Position numbers and translations under genes: made by a program. A stretch of DNA of 64,000 nt from Microcaldota archaeon (lineage in GTDB: Archaea > Micrarchaeota > Micrarchaeia > Anstonellales > Bilamarchaeaceae): positions 216,304 to 280,303 of the forward strand of contig JACRGD010000005.1 in assembly GCA_016212525.1 (NCBI GenBank), given 5' to 3'. This document shows, piece by piece, positions 35,337 through 44,240 of the stretch (position 1 is the stretch's first letter; each line of letters starts with the position of its first letter). The notes below the pieces were generated by a model that saw only the letters and a list, made by a program, of their open reading frames with translations, had not been told where the DNA came from and made no database searches.

Positions 35337-35628
35337 ACTAACCCCTCATTCAAGTGGTTTAGTCTAATTTATCTAGTGGTTGTTTGTGTTTAAATACGCT
35401 TTGTTTATTTCTGCCTATTAACTCCTCATCAATTTTTTCTTTCTTCTTTATTTTCTATTTGATCTATTTTCGTTTGCTTATCTGATTCTGATCGTGAGCA
35501 AACTATATGTAATGTTAATCTCAGTATTTTTAAGCTTTTCGTTTTTCTACACAATTTAACACACTAGAAAGAGAGGGTATGATCCATTATTTTATTCAAC
35601 TGTACAATTTAAAAACTAATTCCCCATT

Positions 35629-36528
35629 TTACTCCTTTATTTCCACCTCATCTACTATCCCATCTCCATCTTCATCAAATCCCTCTACTACCTTAGCAAT
35701 TACTCCTGGGTCATAACTATTTCCCAGATCAAGCTCTCTCGATTTTTTTACTATTGCCATGACCGCCGCTCGTGTTCCCTGCTGATTTACTCCGCCTATG
35801 ACCAAAATCCACGAATCCGGGTTATTGGGGTTTTTCACCAACTCAATCAATCCAACGTTTTCCGAGTATGTTCTCCCAGAAAGTTCGCTTTTTATCTCTG
35901 CGTTTTCGACTCCAAATCGAACTGGTAATTTGTCGTTGATCTGCGCCACGATTGTATTTACCTTGGGTCCGCCTGCTAAAATCAGGCTTTTTTGAAGCTC
36001 GCTCTCCTTGATTTGGGTATCTAATCGATAAAGTGGAAAATCAAACGTCGCATACCTGCCAAGAAACATCGATAATTCCAGCATTCCCAGGTCGCTTGCC
36101 CTCGCACGATACTTTCCGTGCGGGTCAGGTGATCCCAATACCATAAGCCCGTCGAAGAACTCGTTTTTTATGAATGGTCTTAGGTAGTTTGGAACAGCTC
36201 GGTTTTGTTCTGGTTCGTGTGTTTTCCATTCCTCTCCAAAAACCACCGATGCAGCATTCATACTCGTCTTATATCTTTTGGCTACTGCTCCATTGACCTC
36301 CAGATAATCCACAAAAACCAGCAATTTCGCCGTTTCTAGGCGTCTGATATGATAATACACTCTTTGAATGGTAACTCCCATCTCCCGTGCTATTTCAGCA
36401 GCATAAACTGGCTTCTTAGCTGCGAATCGAAGTATTTTGACTCGCTCTAGGCTCAGTGCACTTATCTGTTCCTCCATGAGTCCTGTGCTATCTATTCTTC
36501 GCCTTCCTTCATCGTCTATCAGTATCAT
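35629..36528 (-). CDS. Winged-helix regulator with S-layer-like domain and EF-hand-like tail
   Basis: 299 aa. Residues about 25-90 form an ArsR-type winged helix (ALSLERVKILRFA, AAEIAREMGVTIQRVYYHIRRLE). Residues about 115-280 (DGLMVLGSPDPHG, ILAGGPKVNTIV, WILVIGGVNQQGTRAAVMAI) resemble the C-terminal domain of methanogen-type S-layer proteins; this is by eye. The last residues contain a textbook EF-hand/dockerin-type loop, DEDGDGIVDEVE, with Asp at 1, 3, 5 and 9, Gly at 6 and Glu at 12. No membrane segment. Divergent from glmS across an AT-rich dyad. Ligand and targets unknown; calcium sensing is inference. The 290 bp downstream of it (35337-35628) are T-rich with no gene I can support. Confidence 0.7.
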   Translation of the reverse strand: MILIDDEGRRRIDSTGLMEEQISALSLERVKILRFAAKKPVYAAEIAREMGVTIQRVYYHIRRLETAKLLVFVDYLEVNGAVAKRYKTSMNAASVVFGEEWKTHEPEQNRAVPNYLRPFIKNEFFDGLMVLGSPDPHGKYRARASDLGMLELSMFLGRYATFDFPLYRLDTQIKESELQKSLILAGGPKVNTIVAQINDKLPVRFGVENAEIKSELSGRTYSENVGLIELVKNPNNPDSWILVIGGVNQQGTRAAVMAIVKKSRELDLGNSYDPGVIAKVVEGFDEDGDGIVDEVEIKE

Positions 36529-36545
36529 CTAAACAAACCACTAAA

Positions 36546-36572
36546 AATATTTTTTAATACTATTAAAATATT
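36546..36572. promoter_or_regulatory. AT-only inverted repeat between regulator and glmS
   Basis: AATATT-TT-TTAATA-C-TATTAA-AATATT: two nested 6-bp arms around a central C, with a 2-nt offset in the left arm. It lies 18 nt upstream of the regulator start and 43 nt upstream of glmS, beside the TTTATAAAT promoter box at 36585-36593. It could be the operator for the neighbouring winged-helix protein, though AT-rich DNA produces such repeats by chance. Confidence 0.35.
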
Positions 36573-36615
36573 ATTTATAGAACCTTTATAAATTCTTCCG
36601 CTTCTTTTCATTCCC

Positions 36616-38358
36616 ATGTGTGGCATCATTGGTTATGTTGGTCATAGATCTGCTTCAAAAATCCTCACCGATGGTCTTAAGTGTCTCGAATATCGGGGCT
36701 ATGACTCGGTAGGTATCGCCGTTTTAAATGGTCAAAATCTTGAAATTCGAAAAGATAAGGGTATGGTTGCCGATGTTTCTTCCGGTTCCAGATTCGATTC
36801 GCTTTCCGGTTCGATCGGTATTGGTCATTCTCGCTGGGCCACTCATGGTGGTGTTTCCAAAGAAAACTCCCACCCTCACTCAGATTGTACTGGCTCGATA
36901 GCCATTATTCACAATGGTGTTATTGAAAACTATCAGGAGCTCAAATCAAGCCTGCTGTCAAAAGGCCACAAATTCGCCTCACAAACCGATTCCGAAGTGG
37001 TTTCCCACTTATTCGAGGAAAATCTCAAACAATTCCCAACTCCGCTTATCGCCTTTTCCAAAACAATCTCTGCTCTTGAGGGGTCTTATGCCATCGTCCT
37101 TCTCTCCAAATCCTCCCCAGATGTCCTGTTTCTGGCCCGAAAAAACAGCCCGCTTGTAGTTGGTAAGGGTGCAGGCGAAAACTTCTGTGCCTCTGATTTT
37201 TCTGCTTTACTCACCTACACCCGGGAATTCCTGGTACTTGAAGATTCTCAGATCGCCACTATAGATCGAGATTCAATAGCCCTCTACGACCTTCTTCTGA
37301 CCCCAAAGACTCCCTCCTTCTTAACTATTGATTGGGATGTACAGACCGCAGAGCGCTCCGGTCATCCTCATTTTATGATAAAAGAGATTCTCGAGCAACC
37401 TGATGTAGTAAGCGCGGCATTTTCTGCAGATGTTTCCCAAGTGCTGCCTCTTTTGGAAAAATTTGAAAAAATCCACATAATCGCTTCCGGAACATCGTAT
37501 CACGCAGGTCTGCTCTTCTCTATTCTTCTAAATAAGTACAAGTCAGGCAAATTCGCTAATGTTTTTATCGCAAGTGAATATCAGAATCAGGTCTTACCCG
37601 ATTCAAATGCCCTGATTTTTGCCATAAGTCAGAGTGGAGAAACTGCAGATGTTCTTCAGGCCCTTCGTTATTCGACTTCACCACACAAGGTTTGTATCAC
37701 CAACACTCAAGGTTCATCCATAACTCGACTTTGTTCTCATTCCATTTATCTTAATGCAGGTCCCGAATCTTCTGTCGCTGCAACAAAGACCTTCCTTGCA
37801 CAGCTCTGTGTCATATACAAACTGCTCTTTGGTGATCGATATCGGGATTCTATTAGATCCACCATTCTCGCTTCGACTAAACACTCAGCTAAGATTCAGG
37901 AATTCTCCAAATCTATAATCACAAACAGGTTCATTTTCTTCCTCTCCCGCGGTCTCTGTTTGCCTCTGGGTTTTGAGGGCTCGCTTAAACTAAAGGAAAT
38001 CAGCTACCTCCACTCCCAGGCATATCCTGCCGGCGAGTTAAAGCACGGGACTTTGAGCTTAATCGAAAAAGGTGTTTGTGCTCTGTTCCTAGCACCAAAA
38101 ACTCCTGATGCGACTAAGTTATTTGGTAATCTCAAAGAAGTCAAGGCTCGAGGTGGAACTATTTTTACTCTTACGGATGATCCTTCTTTCAAATCCGAAT
38201 CAGATATGTCGCTTGATATTGTTCCACAGACAGATCCTCTTCTATATCCCTTCTCGTTCGTTGTCCCTTTACAGTTGCTTGCATACTACTCGAGCGTTTC
38301 ATTGGGTATAAATCCAGATCGGCCTAGAAATCTGGCAAAATCAGTTACTGTGGAGTAA
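36616..38358 (+). CDS. glmS: Glutamine-fructose-6-phosphate aminotransferase (isomerizing)
   Basis: Makes glucosamine-6-phosphate, the first step to UDP-GlcNAc for surface glycans. The N-terminal glutaminase begins MCGIIGYVGH with catalytic Cys2; GHSRWATHG follows. Two SIS sugar-binding domains follow with ASGTSYHAG, ISQSGETADVLQALR and the C-terminal ELKHG and NPDRPRNLAKSVTVE. 580 aa, slightly shorter than the bacterial enzyme (about 610). TTTATAAAT ends 22 nt before the ATG, so a very short leader or leaderless mRNA. Confidence 0.95.
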   Translation: MCGIIGYVGHRSASKILTDGLKCLEYRGYDSVGIAVLNGQNLEIRKDKGMVADVSSGSRFDSLSGSIGIGHSRWATHGGVSKENSHPHSDCTGSIAIIHNGVIENYQELKSSLLSKGHKFASQTDSEVVSHLFEENLKQFPTPLIAFSKTISALEGSYAIVLLSKSSPDVLFLARKNSPLVVGKGAGENFCASDFSALLTYTREFLVLEDSQIATIDRDSIALYDLLLTPKTPSFLTIDWDVQTAERSGHPHFMIKEILEQPDVVSAAFSADVSQVLPLLEKFEKIHIIASGTSYHAGLLFSILLNKYKSGKFANVFIASEYQNQVLPDSNALIFAISQSGETADVLQALRYSTSPHKVCITNTQGSSITRLCSHSIYLNAGPESSVAATKTFLAQLCVIYKLLFGDRYRDSIRSTILASTKHSAKIQEFSKSIITNRFIFFLSRGLCLPLGFEGSLKLKEISYLHSQAYPAGELKHGTLSLIEKGVCALFLAPKTPDATKLFGNLKEVKARGGTIFTLTDDPSFKSESDMSLDIVPQTDPLLYPFSFVVPLQLLAYYSSVSLGINPDRPRNLAKSVTVE

Positions 38359-38430
38359 GCTGTCTCTTCTTTCCTGTTGTTTCTTTTTTACCAGATCCGA
38401 CTACTCTGAGCTATTTATTTTGTCTATTCT

Positions 38431-40056
38431 CTACTGCTTCTTCTTTAAGAATACTTTGGCTGCTATTGCCAATATTACCAGAACTACAATTGCGATTCCG
38501 GCAATGACCAATATACTCATTCCTTTTTCCTGAACTTCAAAATTTGTAATCCCGTCATTATATCCCATTTTTTTAATTAATATGGAGTGTTTTCCTGCTG
38601 TTAAATTCAGGTTTAATTTAGTATTTCCTGCTATCTCCTTACCATCTAGTATTGCTTTAAATCGACCTAACGGTTCTCCAGTTTCTTGGTCGTTAATTGT
38701 GATCTTTATTGCAGTTCCTTCTATTCTTGGGGTTGAAGCACTGATTAATATGTTTGAGTTGGGCGTATTTGGATCATACACAAATCCTACTTGTCCTATC
38801 GCATCGTCTCCTTCACCTATCTTGCAGTATATGACATTGAGTCCTGGGTTAAGCGCTTTTTTTGGATCCTGGTACATCGTCCAATTTTGGTCTCCGGTTG
38901 ACTCTGTTTTTATCCACTCTTGTTCGTTTATTTTTACGTAGGCATCTTCTCCATTTTGACTTATTCTTTTACCTTTGATCTCCAGCTCTTTGTTTCCGAT
39001 TACTATGCCCTCCATCGGGTATTGAATGGAACATGATTTTTCTGTTGTGTATGCGTATATTCCTTTGTCTGCGGATCCAAATATTAACTGCCCGTTATAT
39101 ACTAGTGGTGATCCGGCTATGCTTCCCGAGGGTGCCTTCCATATCTCTTCGCCGCTTTCTGTGCTAATGACATAGACTCCCTTATTTCCTGATCCGAAAA
39201 ATACTGCTTCGCGGTCGCCTATGGTTCCCCTCTCGGGTTCTCCAAATGCTGCGAGTCCAAGGTCTGTTTTCCAAATTACTGTGCCATCGTTAGGATCTAT
39301 TTTGTATATTTTTCCATCTATCGTTCCTAAATAAATCCCGTCATCTATCTTTATGATGTCTGTAGTTACTCCAGAATAGACATTTGTGCTCCAGACTCTG
39401 TTTCCTGTGACTGAATCTATCGCAACTATCTCTCCCCTATCTGTTCCTGCGTAAACTCTCCCGTCGCTTACTTCTGGTTTCGATAATCCGTATTTTCCTT
39501 GTTTTGATTGATATCTCCAAATAAGGGTTCCTCTTTCTGATATCTTAACCAGGTTTTCTTCCTGACCCAGGTATATTCCGTCTTCTAAATATTTTGGTTC
39601 TGTTCCTGTTCCCGTGTGGTGAAATATTAAATTTCTTATTGCTCCTGATTTTTCAAGGATTACTACTCCTTGGTTGGTATTTATTGCAATTCCTCTGGAG
39701 CTCACATCTGTTCCGTATACTCGTGTTATGTTTGCCTGCGCGGAACTTAGTGCCACTTCAAAAACAATATTTCCTGTTGCATCCAACTCGGTTATTCTTC
39801 CGGTGTCTGCGGTTACTATTATTTGGTTGTTGTCCACATCTAGGTCTATTGGCATTCTTTGTAGATCTTTTTTCCATCTTAATGCAGGCCCTACACTATT
39901 AAATACGAAGACTTTTCCTTCTTCGCTTACTAACACAGTTCCTCCGCCGATGACTTTTGGTTTTTCTAAAATAATTCCCTGTGCATTATATTGCCAGGAG
40001 AGTGCTGAAAAACCTAAAGAAATCATAATTAAGATGGATAAAAGAAGTCGCCTCAT
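38431..40056 (-). CDS. Exported PQQ-type beta-propeller protein with C-terminal anchor
   Basis: 541 aa. N-terminal signal peptide (MRRLLLSILIMISLGFSALS), then a run of propeller blades of the PQQ/BamB type (repeats such as GRVYAGTDRGEIVAIDSVTG, GTIDGKIYKIDPNDG and FGSADKGIYAYTTE, about 30-40 residues apart), an Ig-like/PEGA-like section near residues 470-500 (LTAGKHSILIKKMGYND) and a C-terminal membrane helix followed by KKKQ. It would sit outside the cell on a single anchor. It lies 4 nt after the L11 gene on the same strand. Ligand unknown. Confidence 0.8.
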   Translation of the reverse strand: MRRLLLSILIMISLGFSALSWQYNAQGIILEKPKVIGGGTVLVSEEGKVFVFNSVGPALRWKKDLQRMPIDLDVDNNQIIVTADTGRITELDATGNIVFEVALSSAQANITRVYGTDVSSRGIAINTNQGVVILEKSGAIRNLIFHHTGTGTEPKYLEDGIYLGQEENLVKISERGTLIWRYQSKQGKYGLSKPEVSDGRVYAGTDRGEIVAIDSVTGNRVWSTNVYSGVTTDIIKIDDGIYLGTIDGKIYKIDPNDGTVIWKTDLGLAAFGEPERGTIGDREAVFFGSGNKGVYVISTESGEEIWKAPSGSIAGSPLVYNGQLIFGSADKGIYAYTTEKSCSIQYPMEGIVIGNKELEIKGKRISQNGEDAYVKINEQEWIKTESTGDQNWTMYQDPKKALNPGLNVIYCKIGEGDDAIGQVGFVYDPNTPNSNILISASTPRIEGTAIKITINDQETGEPLGRFKAILDGKEIAGNTKLNLNLTAGKHSILIKKMGYNDGITNFEVQEKGMSILVIAGIAIVVLVILAIAAKVFLKKKQ

Positions 40057-40060
40057 CGTT

Positions 40061-40531
40061 TCATCCCTTTAGGACTGAGTCGTGTTTGCCCTGATCTAGT
40101 TCTTTGAGGACTTCTTTGGCTGATTTTCCATCTACTTTAATTCCCATACTTACGCATGAACCCAGTATCTCTCTGACTGTACTTGTTATGTCTTTTCCAA
40201 GTGAATTTCTCTTGGATTTGGCTATCTTTACTGCCTTTTCAAGACTTATCTCTCCGCCAGAGGTATCTTTATTTCCCGATCCTTTCTCAACTCCAGCTTC
40301 TTTTTTTATCAATTCTGCAGTTGGTGGGGTTCCTACCTCTATTGTAAACTGTTTAGTTTTTGGATCTACGATCACTTTTACTGGCACTTTCATGCCCTTG
40401 AAGTCTTTTGTAGCTTCATTTATTTTTGCTATTACCTGGCCTGCATTAACTCCTAATGGCCCCAATGCCGGTCCCAATGGCGGTCCTGCTGTTGCCGCTC
40501 CTCCTTCTACAATTGCATCGATAGTTTTCAT
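40061..40531 (-). CDS. rpl11: Ribosomal protein L11
   Basis: Large-subunit stalk-base protein that binds the GTPase centre of 23S rRNA. The N-terminal VEGGAATAGPPLGPALGPLG and the C-terminal RNA-binding domain with LGKDITSTVREILGSCVSMGI are clear. 156 aa, archaeal length. GAGGTCA precedes the ATG. Its usual partners L1, L10 and L12 are not adjacent; instead an exported propeller gene follows and a repeat protein precedes. Confidence 0.95.
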   Translation of the reverse strand: MKTIDAIVEGGAATAGPPLGPALGPLGVNAGQVIAKINEATKDFKGMKVPVKVIVDPKTKQFTIEVGTPPTAELIKKEAGVEKGSGNKDTSGGEISLEKAVKIAKSKRNSLGKDITSTVREILGSCVSMGIKVDGKSAKEVLKELDQGKHDSVLKG

Positions 40532-40598
40532 AATTTGACCTCTTTAATTAATTGTTATTTGCTTTTATTTAGTTTTATCTGTTTTTAATATTTCATTT

Positions 40599-41969
40599 TT
40601 ATATGCCTACCAGTTCCTGGAACAATTCTTTCAGTTTTCCTATGAATCCGTTGCCTTTTATGCCCATATTTATCCTGGGCATTTCAAATCGTATTGGTTC
40701 CTCTGTTTGGTCTTCTTGCGATTCGTCCGATTTTGACTCTGTCCTTTTTGTTTGATTATCCTCTACGTCTTCTTTGAGTTCCTTTATCTGTATCTTTCTC
40801 TCTTTTATCCTTACTTCTCTTCTTATTTTAGGTGATTTTGAGATTTTTGAGAGCTCCGTAACTACTGTCCGGTCTTCTATTTGATCTATCTGATTCTCAA
40901 GTTTCTCCAATGCTTGTTTTCTTTCTGCTTTGGTTCTCGCTGTTTTTGCAAGCACTAGCAATATTCTGTGGTCTAATATTCTATTCAATGCAATTTCTCT
41001 CGCCTTTTGGTTCTTGCTGTTTCGAACTATTTGTGCTAAAAGTTCGGGATTGTTTATTTTTTCTGCCCTGGCTGCGGCTAATTCCAATGCTTTTTCGCGG
41101 TCTCCTTCGTACGAGGTGTTTTTTATTATTGTTAGTAATCTTTCCGGATATTGACCTAAAAATTCGATCGAAATCGATCTGCTTTTTGGATTTTTACTAT
41201 AACTTCCAACTGCGATTATGCCTGCAAGATTTTGTGATAGCTCTCTGGCTAATATTTTTGTTATTGTTTCACTTTTACCTCTATTATTGTTCTGTAGCAT
41301 TTCCGTTTCTTCGATTAATTGCCTGGTTCCTGCTTCGCCCTGCTCATCCGCGACTATTTTTGCCACTTTTTTCAATGTTATTTCTAATCTTTCGGATGTT
41401 TCGGTTACGTCTTGGGCATCTATTTCTCTTTCTAGAACTTCCAATCTGGTGTCCTGGTAACTGCCTCCTAAAAAAACTCTTTTGAGGTCTCTTTCGGTTC
41501 CTATTCTGGTTACTGCCATTTCCCTTATTTCACGATCGGGGTGTTCGCGTGCAAGATTAACCAGAACTTCTGAATTTTCTGTTTCATCTACTCTGTTTCC
41601 AAGTACACTTAGCGCGGCACTTTTTACTGCTTCACTGTCTGTGGTTTCTATTATGTTGACTAGTGCAGTTTCTTCATTATTGAGGGATCCTACTGCGGCT
41701 ATCCTTGCTTCTTCTTTTTTGGCGTTCATTGCAAAGTATTCCAGCCATCGGGATTCCTTGAGATTTTTTACTTCTCTCATTCCCAATGCTACTTTGTCGC
41801 TTTGATCGCTCTCCATAAGCTGCTCTATTGTTGTAACATCAAAGTCGCCTATTTCGTTTTCTTCTTCTGTAAGCATTCTTTTTTGTGATTCTAAATTGTT
41901 TTCTTGTTCTATTTCTTGTGTGGATTCGTAATATTTTTGCTTACCTATTTTTTTCATCTTATAGCTCAT
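40599..41969 (-). CDS. HEAT-like repeat protein, unknown
   Basis: 456 aa, soluble, almost entirely helical. Repeating helix pairs of about 25-35 residues (for example EARIAAVGSLNNEETALVNI, SEAVKSAALSVLGNR, DREIREMAVTRIG, DREKALELAAARAEKI, QKAREIALNRILDHR) resemble HEAT or similar alpha-solenoids. The last 90 residues are charged and probably disordered, then a short amphipathic end. Probably a scaffold or binding protein; no catalytic motif seen. GGTGA lies 6 nt before the ATG. It sits between dphB and L11, same strand. Confidence 0.65.
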   Translation of the reverse strand: MSYKMKKIGKQKYYESTQEIEQENNLESQKRMLTEEENEIGDFDVTTIEQLMESDQSDKVALGMREVKNLKESRWLEYFAMNAKKEEARIAAVGSLNNEETALVNIIETTDSEAVKSAALSVLGNRVDETENSEVLVNLAREHPDREIREMAVTRIGTERDLKRVFLGGSYQDTRLEVLEREIDAQDVTETSERLEITLKKVAKIVADEQGEAGTRQLIEETEMLQNNNRGKSETITKILARELSQNLAGIIAVGSYSKNPKSRSISIEFLGQYPERLLTIIKNTSYEGDREKALELAAARAEKINNPELLAQIVRNSKNQKAREIALNRILDHRILLVLAKTARTKAERKQALEKLENQIDQIEDRTVVTELSKISKSPKIRREVRIKERKIQIKELKEDVEDNQTKRTESKSDESQEDQTEEPIRFEMPRINMGIKGNGFIGKLKELFQELVGI

Positions 41970-42012
41970 CCGATTTCACCTTTTTCTCCCGGTTTTCTCA
42001 CGCTAACTGCAT

Positions 42013-42735
42013 TTATAAATTTTTTGGTCGGAATCCACTTAGGTACTCCTCCTCTACTATGTGAAGTTTAGCGGGTACTATTACGACGAACGGAGGACTT
42101 CCAACATTCTGTTTTTTTATCTCTTGCGCGTTTGTGAATGTTATTTTCTGATTGTTATCTCCTGCTTTTGATATTACAATCAAATCTCCGAATTCTGAGA
42201 GCTGCTCAACTGCGTATTCTGCACTCATTGGTTGTGGTTCTGTATCCAGTAAAACCAGCGTGTGCGCGTTCCTCCCCCTGTTCTCTCGTACTATTTCGAG
42301 CGCAGATGTTGGTCTGTAATTGGGTCTTGGGTTGACTAGGGTTGCAGTTCTTCCAAATCTATATACCTGAAGTCCAGATATCGCAGGTGCCACCGAGAAA
42401 ATCGATGAATTATGTACTACTTCGATTTCAACTCCCTTTTCCTTTGCATCCATAACTAAAGTTATGTGTGTTGTGGCGATCAGTGGATCTCCTGAAACAA
42501 GCAATACTACCTTCGCTTTTTTTGCCCGCTCTACCAAAAACGAGCTTTCGAGTTTGGATCGATCCAGCATTATAATTTTTTTATTGACTCTCGTTTCGAG
42601 GTCAGTTATTTTCTCTGCTGATAGTGGGTTCGTATAAGTCTCTATGTAAGCTTCTTGTGCTTCCTGGAGTTTCTCCAACCCATTTGTCGTTATGTCAAAT
42701 GCCACTCCCAATCCTACTAATGTCAATCCCATCAT
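42013..42735 (-). CDS. dphB: Diphthine synthase
   Basis: SAM-dependent methylation of the modified histidine of elongation factor 2 on the way to diphthamide. Tetrapyrrole-methylase fold: LTLVGLGVAFDITTNGLE, ETYTNPL, LLVSGDPLIATTH, VVHNSSIFSV and the GLQVYRFGRTATLV segment, all typical of Dph5. 240 aa. Starts 7 nt after the DUF192 gene. Confidence 0.93.
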   Translation of the reverse strand: MMGLTLVGLGVAFDITTNGLEKLQEAQEAYIETYTNPLSAEKITDLETRVNKKIIMLDRSKLESSFLVERAKKAKVVLLVSGDPLIATTHITLVMDAKEKGVEIEVVHNSSIFSVAPAISGLQVYRFGRTATLVNPRPNYRPTSALEIVRENRGRNAHTLVLLDTEPQPMSAEYAVEQLSEFGDLIVISKAGDNNQKITFTNAQEIKKQNVGSPPFVVIVPAKLHIVEEEYLSGFRPKNL

Positions 42736-42742
42736 TATCAGC

Positions 42743-43225
42743 TCATTTGACCTCTGTTAAATCTATTGTACTGTCTCCTATTTTTATTCCCTTTATTTTC
42801 GAAAATCCCGCGTTTACTTCCAGTACATATCTTGATGCTTCCCTTGGCATATAGTTGGGACAGTTAAATGCACTTTTGCATGGTTCCATCTGAACTATGT
42901 CCACTAATGTTCCATCGCTCGCAAAATGTAGTGCTTCAAGCAGGATCGTTGTGTTCATCATCCAGAACGAATGTTTTTTTGATTCTCCAAATACAAAGAG
43001 CATGCCTTCAGTTTCATCGAGCGTTTTTCTTCCCATCAGGCCTTTCATCTGGGTTCCGATATCGTTTGCGATTTCAGCATTCACGATTATCCTGCGGCCG
43101 TCCCGGGTTCGTATTGTTATCCTTTTTTTCTGTGCTCTTGATGGTATTATGCAAATCAACACGGCTCCTAATATCACGATTATGCTTATTATGATTCCTG
43201 CGACAATTATCTTTTCTAGCGCCAT
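42743..43225 (-). CDS. DUF192 family protein, membrane-anchored
   Basis: 160 aa. One N-terminal membrane segment (about residues 5-28), then a DUF192 domain: QMKGLMGRKTLDETEGMLFVF, HSFWMMNTTILLEALHFASDGTLVDI, and PREASRYVLEVNAGFSKIKGI. The family is widespread and its function is not known. First gene of a minus-strand run DUF192-dphB-HEAT-like-L11-propeller with small gaps (7, 43, 67 and 4 nt). Confidence 0.85.
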   Translation of the reverse strand: MALEKIIVAGIIISIIVILGAVLICIIPSRAQKKRITIRTRDGRRIIVNAEIANDIGTQMKGLMGRKTLDETEGMLFVFGESKKHSFWMMNTTILLEALHFASDGTLVDIVQMEPCKSAFNCPNYMPREASRYVLEVNAGFSKIKGIKIGDSTIDLTEVK

Positions 43226-43274
43226 ATTTTTGTGATCCCGTGCCGTTCTATTATTTATTTTATTGTTTTATGCC

Positions 43275-44216
43275 TCATTTTTCATTGTTGACTATTTTTG
43301 GTACTTTGCTTTTTGTATCAAATATCATGGACTCTGCCATATGTCCGTTTGTGGTGGTCGTTATTCCCTTTAGTAATTCGCCCTCTGTTACTCCTGTTGC
43401 TACGAATACTACTTCATTTGAACTTACAAGTTCGTCTATGGTATATATCTTATCGAAATCAGTTGCTTTTATTCCCATTTTCTGAGCTCTTTGTTTTTCC
43501 TCTTCGTTTCTGAATTTTAGGCGGCCTTCCATATAGCCGCCAGCGCATTTAAGTGCCGCAGCCGCCAGTACTCCCTCTGGAGCTGCTCCTATTCCAAGGA
43601 GCATGTCTGTCTTTGTATGCTCAAAAGCCGTCATCACTGCGCCAAAAACGTCTCCTTCTGCTATGAGTTTAATCTTGGCTCCCTTTGCCTGGACTCTTTT
43701 TATTATTTCTGCATGTCTGGGTCGATCAAGAACAACTACGGTTATCTGGTCCATCGGTTTGCCTGTTTTCTTATGTATTGCCTCGAGATTTTCTTCAACT
43801 GTTTTTGATAATGAAACTACGTTGCCGATTTTTGGTCCAACTGCTATTTTTTCCATGTATGTGTCTGGGGCATGAAACAGGCAACCTGAAGGTGCTGCTG
43901 CTAATACGCAGATCGCTCCGGGTTTGTTTTCAGCTGCTAAATTGGTGCCATCTAAAGGATCAACTGCGATATCTATTTTCGGACCGCTGCCATCACCTAA
44001 TTTTTCTCCAATAAAAAGCATCGGAGCCTCGTCTCTCTCACCTTCGCCTATGACAACGGTTCCGTCAAATTTAATGTCGTTAAATGTCTCTCTCATGGCT
44101 GTTGTTGCGGCATCATCTGCTGCGTGCCGGTCTCCTTTGCCTACCCATGCATGGCTTGCTATTGCAGCCGCTTCTGTGACTTTTAGAAACGCTGATTCAA
44201 GGTCTATGATTCGCAT
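43275..44216 (-). CDS. glpX: Fructose-1,6-bisphosphatase class II
   Basis: Hydrolyses fructose 1,6-bisphosphate in gluconeogenesis. GlpX-type motifs: GKGDRHAADDAATTAMR, VVIGEGERDEAPML, the metal/substrate site DIAVDPLDGTNL, and GIGAAPEGVLAAAALKC. 313 aa. This is the bacterial/cyanobacterial class II enzyme, not the bifunctional aldolase/phosphatase most archaea use. Gene order with FBA (24 nt apart) suggests joint expression. Confidence 0.94.
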   Translation of the reverse strand: MRIIDLESAFLKVTEAAAIASHAWVGKGDRHAADDAATTAMRETFNDIKFDGTVVIGEGERDEAPMLFIGEKLGDGSGPKIDIAVDPLDGTNLAAENKPGAICVLAAAPSGCLFHAPDTYMEKIAVGPKIGNVVSLSKTVEENLEAIHKKTGKPMDQITVVVLDRPRHAEIIKRVQAKGAKIKLIAEGDVFGAVMTAFEHTKTDMLLGIGAAPEGVLAAAALKCAGGYMEGRLKFRNEEEKQRAQKMGIKATDFDKIYTIDELVSSNEVVFVATGVTEGELLKGITTTTNGHMAESMIFDTKSKVPKIVNNEK

Positions 44217-44240
44217 GTTGTTTTCCTCTCCTATTTATCT

